From: a virus
DNA: 20,380 nucleotides
Direction: 5' to 3' (one strand)
IMG/VR virus record: IMGVR_UViG_3300020562_000023
Coordinates: 1 to 20,380 of that record
The position numbers and the translations under genes are program-made. The notes under the pieces are model-generated. The model worked only from the letters and a program-made list of their open reading frames with translations, did not search any database and was not told where the DNA came from. This document shows, piece after piece, positions 1 to 9,900 of this stretch (position 1 is its first letter; every line of letters begins with the position of its first letter).

Positions 1-1249
1 TATCACTGACTTTTAAGTTTGTTATTGTTGCTGTATCATTAACAATCAAATTACCTCGGGCAGTTACATTTCCTGTAGTACTTCCCATTGAAATATTAGC
101 TATTAGACCAAAATTAATATTACCAATTGCTGTAGTAAAAATACCAGCATCACCGCCACTAACAGCTACTGTACCAGTACTTAATGTTAATAACCCGGCA
201 GTTGACGATATATTTCCAGTAATACTAGCATTGCCACTAGCAATAATATCACCCGTCACATCAACATTAGTTCTATTAATAGTTGCTACTATATTAGCTG
301 TACCAGAACCGCCTACTATGAATTTTACTGCGCTAGGAATTTTACTAGTTCCTATAACTAAATTACCACCACGTACATATAGATATCCGTCATCTGGCGT
401 TAGTGCATTACCTAAACTATTTGTTTGAGTACCGTCCCATGCACTACCTGTAATACCCATATTGATATAGTTGTTTACACTATTACCATTATCTGAGGTT
501 AATGCAATGTCAGTACTAGATGTTGCTCCGGTATTGATATTTTGAAAATTTATCTGTGACGCACTATTTAAGTTACTAGTAAATTGTACTATAGTGTTTG
601 GAACAGCAGTAAAACCAGTAACACCTGCCTGCAATGCATTTTTACCATTAATACTGTTGCCAGAAAATATACCATTTGCGGCACTTATATTAGCTGTTGT
701 TAATGTATTTGTTACAGAATTAAACGTAAGATTTGCGGTTGCACCAAACTCATTATCATTATTAAATTGAATTTGTGTATTGCTACCGGCTGGTACACCA
801 CCTATGTCCCATGCCGCCCCGTTTGCATATAATAAATGATCGGTTAGTACATTTCCGGCTGATATATTACTTGTTACTGATAAATTACCTAATGTTCCAA
901 CACTAGTGATATTGGGTTGACTTGAACTTGTACTATCAAATACGCCATGGAAGAAATTAGCAGTTACAAGATTACCTAAATTAGCATTACCGGATGATAT
1001 ATTACCAGTTAGACTTAATGAAGTACTAGTGCCTGGATAAGCTGTGGTTTGAGTTGTGGTATCCGGAAATACAACATTTCCGGTACTATCAAAATTCCAA
1101 ACTTTATTACCATTATCAGATACTATATCAACATCTATGTATGAAGTAATCTTAGATGTAAAAACATTACCTGAGGTATCTATAACCTCGGTGAGTTCAT
1201 CACCCACCGAGAATCCATTTATAGAATTAAACCATCTAATTGTTGCCAT
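1..1249 (-). CDS. Tail-fibre-like virion structural protein, C-terminus cut off by window edge
   Basis: The reading frame is open from ATG at 1249 to the window edge without a stop (416 codons seen), so the 3' end lies outside. The N-terminus carries FNSINGFSVG (residues 7-16), also present in the 1203-aa and 2110-aa neighbours. Next come Asn/Gly/Thr-rich units such as GNANLGNL and LLYANGAAWDIGG, then TQIQFNNDNEFGA. Around residues 205-320 is a different segment containing YINMGITGSAWDG and DDGYLYVRGGNLVIG, a pattern I recall from other marine phage fibre proteins. The role in a fibre or tail filament is inferred from composition, repeats and context. The start is 19 nt after the stop of the 1203-aa gene, with no clear Shine-Dalgarno, so translation may depend on coupling. 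The exact virion location is unknown. Confidence 0.8.
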   Translation of the reverse strand, partial: MATIRWFNSINGFSVGDELTEVIDTSGNVFTSKITSYIDVDIVSDNGNKVWNFDSTGNVVFPDTTTQTTAYPGTSTSLSLTGNISSGNANLGNLVTANFFHGVFDSTSSSQPNITSVGTLGNLSVTSNISAGNVLTDHLLYANGAAWDIGGVPAGSNTQIQFNNDNEFGATANLTFNSVTNTLTTANISAANGIFSGNSINGKNALQAGVTGFTAVPNTIVQFTSNLNSASQINFQNINTGATSSTDIALTSDNGNSVNNYINMGITGSAWDGTQTNSLGNALTPDDGYLYVRGGNLVIGTSKIPSAVKFIVGGSGTANIVATINRTNVDVTGDIIASGNASITGNISSTAGLLTLSTGTVAVSGGDAGIFTTAIGNINFGLIANISMGSTTGNVTARGNLIVNDTATITNLKVSD

Positions 1250-1268
1250 ATTATGTAATCAGCAATAA

Positions 1269-4200
1269 TTAAATTGTCCTAATCTGTGTAGTCCAAGCAG
1301 TACTGTTACTACTAGATGGTGTAGCTTGCAATAATACATTGCCTGAAGCAACATTAACTGCTAGTGTTCCTGTAGTAGTACCAATACGAACTGTTCCGTA
1401 AATTACGTAATCTGCATCAGTACCATCAGTAACAGCTAATACAGTTGCTACACTATATTTTGATCCTGCTGAATCATATCCTTTAACTAAGAATTCAACA
1501 CCTGTCACATTAGAACCAGTTAACTGGAATGTAGCAATTGTTTGATTAGCAGTAATAGATGTAGTACTTACTGTGTTTGCAGTAATTGATGTATTACCAA
1601 TACCCAATGTAGTAACAGCAAATGAGTTTGCACTTAACGAACCGGTTGAAAGATTTCCAACTGTTACATTACCTATCTTAGAAACACTGAATTTACTTGC
1701 ACCGCCAACTTGCAAGTCCATCAATAATGAGCCTGCACTAGAGTTAGTGTCAGTTATATTTTCTAGTATACCAGTAAATGTTGCTGAAGCATTATTCCAA
1801 GTTTGACTTACATTTATAGCTGATTTACTTGTCGTTATAGTTCCAGTTGATAGTTGTGCTGTATTTCCTACAAAATTATCAGCGTTAACGTTAGCTGTTG
1901 CGGTAAATGTATTTGCAGATACTACATTAGCACCAGTAATATTTCCACCAGAACCAGTTGTACTAATGTTACCAAATGTACCATTACCAGTTGCAGTAAC
2001 TGCGCCGGCTGTACTAATATTTCCACCAGATATATTGCCAGTTGCAATAATTAGACCAGCTGTACCTAAATTACCTACGTTAGCATTACCAGTAACATCT
2101 AGTGTTAAGTTAGCCGTTAATACATTAGCAATAACATTTCCTGTTATTGTTACTGATGTACCAGTTGCCGCACCAATATTAGGTGACGTAAATGCTGCGC
2201 CAGCCGGAACATAAATGTTACCATTACCGTCAAACGCTGTTGTTGGGTTAGGGTTACCGTCAACCTTAGCATTAAACTGTGTGCCTATTAATACTAAACC
2301 AGCACTTGTATTAGCAGTGAATGAGCCAGCACCAGAGAACTGTACAAATACAATATCAGTTGTACCAACAGTAACTGGTGAGTTAGTTGTACATACCCAA
2401 CCAGTATCAGCATTAGTTGTACCATATTCAACGAATACAAACGCACCTGGTATCTCACCACTTGGTGATGCACTATCAAAGTCAGTTGTTCTAGTAAGTA
2501 CGTATGCAGCCGCACCTGAACCTGCAGCAGTAACTACATATATACCATTATAAGGTGCATTAGTTGTAGTTTCATTTTTAACCAATACTCGTTCGTTTAT
2601 GGAAACTGCAGATCCATCAATTGACAATGCGCCAACTGCGTTACCTGTAATTGTTGCTCCTATGCCACTTGCACCGTTATTGTAAGTGTAAGCAGGAAGT
2701 CCGGCTGCTGTAGCATATACTACAGATGCTTTTGGATCTAGTCCTTGAGCAACACTATCAACATATGCTTTAGTAGCGGCATCATTATCTAGTGTTGGTG
2801 TAGCAAGATTTATAATTTTCTTACTAGAAACACTAACATTACCGGCACCAGTTGGAACTAGTATAACATCATTGTCACCGGGTGCGGCAGTTAATGTTAA
2901 CGTAGTAGTATTAGAAGTTAATGTAGGTGATACCAATGCAAGTGCATTAACGGTGACACTAGCATTGATACTAGAGGTAGTTATATTTCCAACACTTATG
3001 TTACCTGTACCAATAATTTGACCATTACCAAAACCAAGATTACCAACGTTAGCATTGCCAGTCGTTGTAATTGTATTAGATCCGGCAGCGATAGTACCAA
3101 TAATGTTACCAGCAGTTATATTACTTGTAGCAACAATATTACCTGTAGAAATACTGACGTTAACTGTGCTATTACCAACATTTAATACATTGGCTAAATT
3201 AGCAGTATTAGATGTTTTGTCAAAAGTAAATCCAGTACTTGAATTTGCAAAGCTATCATCATTAAATACAATTCCAGTATTTGAACCAGGTATTGTAACA
3301 TTACCTGTGATATTACCACTGAAGTTACCACTAAAGTTATTAGCAGATATAGTACCAGTAGTAGTAATATTTGCATTAATAGTTAATAGATTTGAAGACA
3401 ATACCATTAAGTTAGCTATTGGTATATTACCATTAGCAGGGTCAGCAATGTTGAAAGACACATTACCGTTTGGTGTTGTAGTTACAGTTGTATTACCGTT
3501 AACAAGTTTATCGGCTGCAATAGCAACAACACCTGTTAATTGACTACCGTTACCTAAGAAGTAACTACCAGTCACGTTACCAGTTGCAGTAACGTTACCT
3601 GTAACAGTTAATAAATTAGTACTATTATTGAAAGTGAAATTAGCACTAGCACCTAAGTTTCCGTCACCGTCATTAAATTGAATCTCTGTGTTTGCGCCAG
3701 CTGGGGTAATAAAGTCCCATGGTGTTCCATTTGCATATAATAAATTGTTAGTACGTAGGTTACCTACATTTGCTGTATCAGTTACAAATAAATTGCTTGA
3801 TACATTTACAAAGTTTGCTGTAGCTAGATTACCTAAATTAGCATTGTTAAATTGAGCATTACCAAGAACAGTTAGTAGTTGAGTACTATCATCGTATATT
3901 AAATTACTAGAATCAGTTAATACACCACCAGTACCAGCAAATGTTACTCTAGTTGATGTTAATGCGTTAGAACGCAGGCTGTTAGCAATTACATTACCAC
4001 TAAAGTTTGCTGTGTTACCTGAAAGTTCTAAATTAACTGTAACATTTGGAGCTACTACATTACCAATAAAGTTAGCTGTGTTACCTTGTATATTAAGACC
4101 AACGTTTGCATTACCACTTACAAAAACATCAGTTAAGAATGTTGTATTTGAAAGTGCTATACCACTAGCATTTGATGATATATTTTGATCACCAATAAGA

Positions 4201-4880
4201 ATACTACTACCACTTAGAAATAAATCTTTCCAACGATTTGTCGCATTACCCAAATTAAACGTTATGTTGGCTGAAGGAATTAAGTTTCCAGTTGTTGTAC
4301 CAGAAATTTCTAAGTTACCAATATTAGCTAAACCAAGTGTATTTAAGTTAGCACCTGTAATATTAGCATTTGCAGTAATATTAGCACTAGCATTAATATT
4401 ACCAGTGACATTTACTACATTGGCTAGATTAGCGATACCATCAACATTTAATGAAATTAGATTACCAACATTAGTGATATTTGCTTGATTAGAACTTGTA
4501 CTATCAAATACACCATGAAAGAAATTAGCAGTTGCAAGATTACCTAAATTAGCATTAGTAGCACTAATATTACCAGTAATAGTTAATAGGTTAGTACTAG
4601 AGTTAAAGGTAAAGTTCGCACTAGCACCAAACTCATTATCATTATTAAATTGAATTTGAGTGTTACTACCAGCTGGAATACCACCAATATCCCAAGGTTG
4701 ACCGTTTGCGTATAACAAATGGTCTGTGCGTACATTACCAACATTTGCGGTGTCAGATACGTACAAATTGCCTGTTAGGTTAGCATTAGTTGTGGTAATG
4801 TCACCGTTTGCTAGTATAATATTGGCGGCATTTTCTCCTACTGAGAAGCCGCCAATCGAGTTAAATGCTTTGATTGCCAT
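1269..4880 (-). CDS. Large repetitive tail-fibre-like structural protein (1203 aa)
   Basis: A 1203-residue protein, very rich in Asn, Gly, Thr, Ala and Ser and poor in charged residues. It starts with the FNSIGGFSVG motif (residues 6-15). Residues 30-690 are repeated units: DTANVGN, LLYANGQPWD, SNTQIQFN, SANFTFNSSTNLLT, NANLGNLATANF. Residues about 695-850 form a distinct module beginning DAATKAYVDSVAQGLDPKAS and ending near VFVQFSGAG. The same module occurs in the 2110-aa protein and, from memory, in many phage tail fibres. Residues about 1105-1203 look like a compact beta-rich C-terminal domain (VEFLVKGYD, YVIYGTVRIG, LLQATPSSSN) of a kind common at phage fibre ends. It has its own late promoter and a good ribosome site (AAAAGGAC). 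A structural fibre role is likely; which fibre is unknown. Confidence 0.85.
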   Translation of the reverse strand: MAIKAFNSIGGFSVGENAANIILANGDITTTNANLTGNLYVSDTANVGNVRTDHLLYANGQPWDIGGIPAGSNTQIQFNNDNEFGASANFTFNSSTNLLTITGNISATNANLGNLATANFFHGVFDSTSSNQANITNVGNLISLNVDGIANLANVVNVTGNINASANITANANITGANLNTLGLANIGNLEISGTTTGNLIPSANITFNLGNATNRWKDLFLSGSSILIGDQNISSNASGIALSNTTFLTDVFVSGNANVGLNIQGNTANFIGNVVAPNVTVNLELSGNTANFSGNVIANSLRSNALTSTRVTFAGTGGVLTDSSNLIYDDSTQLLTVLGNAQFNNANLGNLATANFVNVSSNLFVTDTANVGNLRTNNLLYANGTPWDFITPAGANTEIQFNDGDGNLGASANFTFNNSTNLLTVTGNVTATGNVTGSYFLGNGSQLTGVVAIAADKLVNGNTTVTTTPNGNVSFNIADPANGNIPIANLMVLSSNLLTINANITTTGTISANNFSGNFSGNITGNVTIPGSNTGIVFNDDSFANSSTGFTFDKTSNTANLANVLNVGNSTVNVSISTGNIVATSNITAGNIIGTIAAGSNTITTTGNANVGNLGFGNGQIIGTGNISVGNITTSSINASVTVNALALVSPTLTSNTTTLTLTAAPGDNDVILVPTGAGNVSVSSKKIINLATPTLDNDAATKAYVDSVAQGLDPKASVVYATAAGLPAYTYNNGASGIGATITGNAVGALSIDGSAVSINERVLVKNETTTNAPYNGIYVVTAAGSGAAAYVLTRTTDFDSASPSGEIPGAFVFVEYGTTNADTGWVCTTNSPVTVGTTDIVFVQFSGAGSFTANTSAGLVLIGTQFNAKVDGNPNPTTAFDGNGNIYVPAGAAFTSPNIGAATGTSVTITGNVIANVLTANLTLDVTGNANVGNLGTAGLIIATGNISGGNISTAGAVTATGNGTFGNISTTGSGGNITGANVVSANTFTATANVNADNFVGNTAQLSTGTITTSKSAINVSQTWNNASATFTGILENITDTNSSAGSLLMDLQVGGASKFSVSKIGNVTVGNLSTGSLSANSFAVTTLGIGNTSITANTVSTTSITANQTIATFQLTGSNVTGVEFLVKGYDSAGSKYSVATVLAVTDGTDADYVIYGTVRIGTTTGTLAVNVASGNVLLQATPSSSNSTAWTTQIRTI
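2325..2795 (-). repeat. Fibre module shared with the 2110-aa protein (copy in the 1203-aa protein)
   Basis: This stretch encodes the module from DAATKAYVDSVAQGLDPKAS to VQFSGAG. The same module lies at about 10444-10912 within the 2110-aa gene. The two translations match closely through AYTYNNGASG, VLTRTTDFD, SPSGEIPGAF and DTGWVCTTNSPVT. They are paralogous protein modules rather than a recent DNA duplication, since many codons differ synonymously. Confidence 0.8.
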
Positions 4881-4901
4881 GGTAATGTCCTTTTATAAAT
4901 G

Positions 4902-4909
4902 TATTTATG
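4902..4909 (-). promoter_or_regulatory. T4-type late promoter for the 1203-aa gene
   Basis: The minus strand reads GCATAAATAC here, one base from the T4 late consensus TATAAATA. It ends 21 nt before the ATG, so initiation about 6 nt downstream would give a short leader holding AAAAGGAC. The identical core GCATAAATA appears before the 179-aa gene and at the HNH endonuclease start. It lies in the 44-nt gap after the stop of the 675-aa gene. Confidence 0.7.
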
Positions 4910-4924
4910 CTAGGTATAATAAAG

Positions 4925-6952
4925 TTACTTTGCATATTGTATAATCATCAGATTATATTTGGTTAAATTAGTAGAATCCGGAGTCACTACCAATTGTATC
5001 GTATCAGGCGATCCTGCCTGATAATTCACTGAAAAACTTCCCACACCACCATTGATGTAGAGTCCTGAATACTCATTAAATACCACCTCAGTTCCTAGAA
5101 CTGCGGCAGCTATTTTTGCTGTTTGTCTGGTGTTACCTGCTACATCTGTGGAAATAATAGTAAAATCTATAGCTGATAAGTTGGCCAATGATGTTGACCA
5201 CAATAATTGATTAGGTGTCGTAGCGGCTGTAGTAGCAAAATAAACAGTTGATTGATAAAATTCATTATCTCCTACACCCATTCTGAACGTATTTGCTATA
5301 ACATTATTGGCAATAGACGTATTGCCCAAATTAGCATTAGCTGATGTAATATTACCAGATGCATTAAGCGTTACTGTAGATATTAAATTAGCCCCGGTAA
5401 TATCACCGCTAGGGCCAGTGGTAGATAAATTACCAAATATGCCATTATTACCGGTAATATTACCTGTAGCATTAAATGTAGTAACATTTGCTGTACCAAC
5501 TACAGTTAGTAAACTTGTAGTTTTATCAAATGTAAAGTTAGCACTTCCACCAAATTCATTAATGTCGTTGAATTGAATCTGTGTATTGCTACCGCCGGGC
5601 GTGCCACCAAAATCCCAAGCTGAACCATTTGCGTATAGTAAATTATTAGTACGTACATTACCCACAGTTGCAGTATTAATTACAGATAAATTGCTTGATA
5701 CATCTACAAAATTAGCGGTTGCTAAGTTACCTAAATTAGCATTATTAAACTGCGAATTACCTACAACAGTTAATAAATTAGTTGTTTGGTTAAATGTAAA
5801 GTTGGCACTAGCACCAAAGTTAGTATTGCCGTCATTAAATTGAATCTGCGTATTAGATCCTGCAGCCTCTTGTAAATCCCAAGGTTGACCATTTGCATAT
5901 AATATATTGTTAGTACGTAAATTACCTACATTTGCTGTATCAGCTACAAAAAGATTACCTGATATATTTCCAGAATTTGCAGTAACTGTGTTAGATGATA
6001 CATTAGACGTAATATTAGTAGCAGTTAAATTACCTGTAACAGTTAAATAACCAGATACGTTTGTTCCGGTACCTGTAACAACTAGTGTTGTATTGCCGGT
6101 AGCAGTAATATTAACATTACCATTAGCAATTGGAATGTTTACGTTACTATTACCGTTTGCTACCCCTGAACTATTTAAGTTTGCTAAATATCCACCGTCA
6201 CCAATAAAGAAAGCACCAGTGTTGGCAACAATATTTCCACTAGCTGTTAGTGAGGTTGTTACGTGTATATTTCCAGAACCATTTGGAGTAAGAAATATAT
6301 TACTGTTAGCAGTAATAGTACTGATAGTAGTATCAGTAAAGTTTAGATTACCAATATTAGTATTACCACTGATATTACCACTGGGTTGATTAGTTACACC
6401 AATCAAGCCTACATACTGATAACCTACAACATAAACACTTTTACCTGTAATAGGGCTGGCAATCTGAGTTGGTACATTTGCACCGTTGAAGTTTAATACA
6501 CCAGATTGATAATCAAAGAACCATGTATCATCTCTTCCAGAACCAGCTTGGAATAATTTAGTACCTGATGTTTGTGGATTAGTTACACCAGTGTTGGCTA
6601 CATATACTTGTACAAGATAGTTGTCGCCAAATTGAGTTGGTACCCAATTAATTTCGTTTGTCTTCCACGTTTGATTGTCAGGGGCGGTTAAGTCTTCAGT
6701 ACATTCTACGCTAGGGCTAAAACTCCCTACACCATCTTTATAAACTTTAATAATACTAGTTGTTGTGGCAGGCGGATTTCCTGTAATCTGGTCACTCTCC
6801 ATCCAAACAAGATCGCCACGATATAGTAATGGGCTAGGGATACTTTCATTGAAAGCTTCTTTAACTGTTGCTTCTGCAGTTTTGGTTACAGCGTAACCAA
6901 CTTTTTTCCACAGATAGTCAATCTTTTGTGATTCGTTAAACGTTGCGGCCAT
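4925..6952 (-). CDS. Tail-fibre-like structural protein with cyanophage-type N-terminal domain (675 aa)
   Basis: Three parts are visible. Residues 1-185 form a non-repetitive domain (FNESQKIDYLWKKVGYAVTK, NESIPSPLLYRGDLVW, FFDYQSGVLNFNG, GKSVYVVGYQYVG) that I recognise as the conserved N-terminus of virion structural proteins in T4-like cyanophages and relatives. It is probably the virion-attachment end. Residues about 190-560 carry the same NANLGNLATANF, LLYANGQPWD and TQIQFND units as the neighbours. Residues about 560-675 are a beta-rich C-terminal domain (NEFYQSTVYFATT, GLYINGGVGSFSVNYQAGSP) analogous in position to that of the 1203-aa protein. The start overlaps the stop of the 2110-aa gene as TAATG, with TAGGAG about 10 nt upstream inside that gene, so the two are translationally coupled. 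Assignment to a specific fibre is inference. Confidence 0.87.
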   Translation of the reverse strand: MAATFNESQKIDYLWKKVGYAVTKTAEATVKEAFNESIPSPLLYRGDLVWMESDQITGNPPATTTSIIKVYKDGVGSFSPSVECTEDLTAPDNQTWKTNEINWVPTQFGDNYLVQVYVANTGVTNPQTSGTKLFQAGSGRDDTWFFDYQSGVLNFNGANVPTQIASPITGKSVYVVGYQYVGLIGVTNQPSGNISGNTNIGNLNFTDTTISTITANSNIFLTPNGSGNIHVTTSLTASGNIVANTGAFFIGDGGYLANLNSSGVANGNSNVNIPIANGNVNITATGNTTLVVTGTGTNVSGYLTVTGNLTATNITSNVSSNTVTANSGNISGNLFVADTANVGNLRTNNILYANGQPWDLQEAAGSNTQIQFNDGNTNFGASANFTFNQTTNLLTVVGNSQFNNANLGNLATANFVDVSSNLSVINTATVGNVRTNNLLYANGSAWDFGGTPGGSNTQIQFNDINEFGGSANFTFDKTTSLLTVVGTANVTTFNATGNITGNNGIFGNLSTTGPSGDITGANLISTVTLNASGNITSANANLGNTSIANNVIANTFRMGVGDNEFYQSTVYFATTAATTPNQLLWSTSLANLSAIDFTIISTDVAGNTRQTAKIAAAVLGTEVVFNEYSGLYINGGVGSFSVNYQAGSPDTIQLVVTPDSTNLTKYNLMIIQYAK

Positions 6953-9900
6953 TACGTTGCTACTCCTATCTGTAAATCAGTTATAGTTTGACCGGCTGCC
7001 AACGCAATTCTAATTAAAATATTATTACCAAAACTATTAGCTTGATTCTGTGACCCAAGCGTCATAGTATATCTTACATTTGTTATCTGTGTATTCAATG
7101 GTATAACATCTGATCCAGTTAACGCACATCCGTTAGTACCAGCTGGGTTTCCACCTGTAGCACTATTACCCGGTACTCCCGCACCGTTATATTGTTCATA
7201 TCCAGTTAACCATCCGTTAATAGTACTAGTGGGTCCTGGGAATCCCGGAGTAGGTGATGCGAATCCACCCTTGTCAATTGTTGTGCCAGGTGCCGCTACC
7301 CATAAGCCTGATATACCAGTTGACCCTGTAGTTAATATAATATCAAAATTAGCTAAACTAGTTCTTACAAATGCAAAAGTAAAATACTGTAACCCTGATC
7401 GTCCTGTAGCTAAGTCAGGTCCAATTGGTAAATACCCAGTAGATAAATCTACAGCATAATGTTTTAACACACCGTATCTAACAACTGCTTCTGGTGTACC
7501 TGCAATAGTTTGAGCACCTGACCATACATTGCTAGTATAATAATTTGTATTATTACTAAAGACTGGTGTATTACCTGCTGTACTCATTACTATACGAATA
7601 GCAGGTTGTGTATTACTTGCTACATTAGCAGGTATATTTGCTTCATTAAATCCAGAGTTGGCGCCAGCATACATTTGTATTTTAGTAGGCAGTTGAATTG
7701 TTGTGCTAGTACCAACAACGTTGAATATATTTGCCGCTAATGTTGATACTCCGTTAACTGCACCGTTAACTAATACGTTGAGATTACCCATTGAATAGTT
7801 AGTTGATATACCTATGTTAGCTTTAACATTTGATCCAGTCAACATAGAGTTAGCACTATTATCAATCTGTGCTAATGTTTTAGTTTGTGTAGATATAACT
7901 GATCCAGAACCTTCATATGATGTACCAGATGCTACCGTGAATGGGTCAGCACTACGGAATGTTTGTCCTGTAAAGTTTTGTAATTCTAAATTAGCGACTG
8001 TAATTGCAGGAGATCCAGTAGCACTATAATATGGAATACCTGAAATGTATCTAAATGTTCCTGAAGTAGCAGTAACCATCGCTGTATTCGTAGTAACTAA
8101 GGTTGGTGCAGAATTTAAGTTGTCTTTTACCATTCCAATAGTATTAGTATTACCTGTAGTTGAATGACGTAATTGGAAATCATTGTAACCATTACCTAAA
8201 CTAGCTAGTGTATTGCTAATCGTAGCAGAGAATACTTTGTAGAATCCTGTAGGAACAGCGGTATTTGCTACATGTAAATCTCTGTCGGCTGATACTACTA
8301 ATGAACTGTATGTTCCAACAGCATTTCCACTAGTACTGAATGAAGTGTTGCCGGCTTCTGCATTATTTACATAGGCAGTTAATGTACCGGTAAGTGCTGT
8401 ATTTGCATTTGTTACTTGTGTGCTGGTTGATACTGGTGTAGTTGTAGCTATACGGGTAACTGCTGTACCATTAGCTAATATATTTCCGCCAGTATTATCA
8501 GCCGCTCCTGCCGCTAATAATGGGCTAGTACCTTGACTAGCTGTAGCGATAGTAACATTAGTGAAACTACTTAGATTAGAAGGAGCTGTTGGATTAGCTA
8601 AAATAGTAATATAATTTGTTTTTGTATTTGTATTACTTTGTAACGTGGTGCCTGGAGTACCGTTTGCTTGTAATGCAACTGTTTTACCACCAATAGTAGG
8701 TGATCCATAATCGTTAAGATATGAGTGTGTAATATTAGCACGACTTGTTACACCACTGTTACTTGTAGTGTCACCCCATGACCAATTAAACACATTACCA
8801 GTAAAGTTAACGTTAGGTGATGTATCATTACTGAAGTTAAACAAGCTTCTATCACGACCTAAATAGTCAGTAAACAAGTAACCAACTTGAGCATTAGAAG
8901 TATATCCTGTAGCGTCAGTTTGAGTATTAGCGGTTCCTGTAAAGTTAGCTCTAACTTCTGGTTCAACTGTAATTGTAATATTACTAGATATGAACGGGCT
9001 AGTACTAAATCCTGTATACAATGAAAGATTTGCTACATAACTTACTGTGGTAGCCGCATTCTGTTGTACTGAACTTAACGCAAATGCATGAGTAATATTA
9101 GCCGCTCCTGGGTTACCAGCAAGTCCAGTTTGAATATTAATGTTACTATTAGCTGTACCATCTCCCCAACGGAAGTTATATAATTGTTGTGCACCAAAAC
9201 TAGCAGTATTACCTGGACTGCCAGGAGTATCATTTCTGAAACTAATTACACCACCTGAGGTAGCAAGATAGTTAATAGTTGAAGTAGAATTAGCTGTAAA
9301 TGCCGGGCTTTGCGGAGAATATACTTTAACATTAGTATTCGCTGTTGTAACACTATACGGAGGCGCATTACCTGCTGTCTGGTTTGTACCAGTTAAATTA
9401 ATTCCATATATAGAATCAACATTGGCAGAATTAATGTATTGATGAGAATCAGTTGTCCATGAATTACCAGGATTAACAGCAGTATTGCCATCACCATAAT
9501 TAATTGTAAATGATGTAGCATACAAACTTGTATTAGTTAATGTAACATTACTACCAGTATCTAAACTAGTTGGACTAGCTGTAAATGATGGTATTGGTAA
9601 TGGTGTGAACAGTGTTATGAAATTAGTATTAATTGAAGTAGCGGTTGAGCCTTTTGCTCCATTGGCTGCATTACCTCCATATGTACCATTTACATTGAAT
9701 GCTGTAAATGTAACTGTAAATTGTCCACCTAATACATTACTATATGTTTTTGTAGGATTACGTAAAGTGCTAGTTGTGCCGTCACCAAAATTCCAAAGAT
9801 AATTAGTAGGATTGCCAATATAGTTTCCAGTAAATGCCACTGATAACGGACTAGGCCCTGATGTTACATTAGCACCAATGTATATATTACCTACAAAAGT

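Noticed and set aside
3055-3543. 162-codon plus-strand ORF and similar long plus-strand ORFs across 1-13284
   Set aside because: They lie antisense to the fibre genes. Their hydrophobic Val/Leu/Pro-rich translations are what the Asn/Gly/Thr repeat codons give on the other strand. None has domain features or a ribosome site.
4894-4901. TATAAATG on the plus strand, late-promoter-like
   Set aside because: No plus-strand gene follows; it reads into antisense of the 675-aa gene. It is probably chance in an AT-rich leader.
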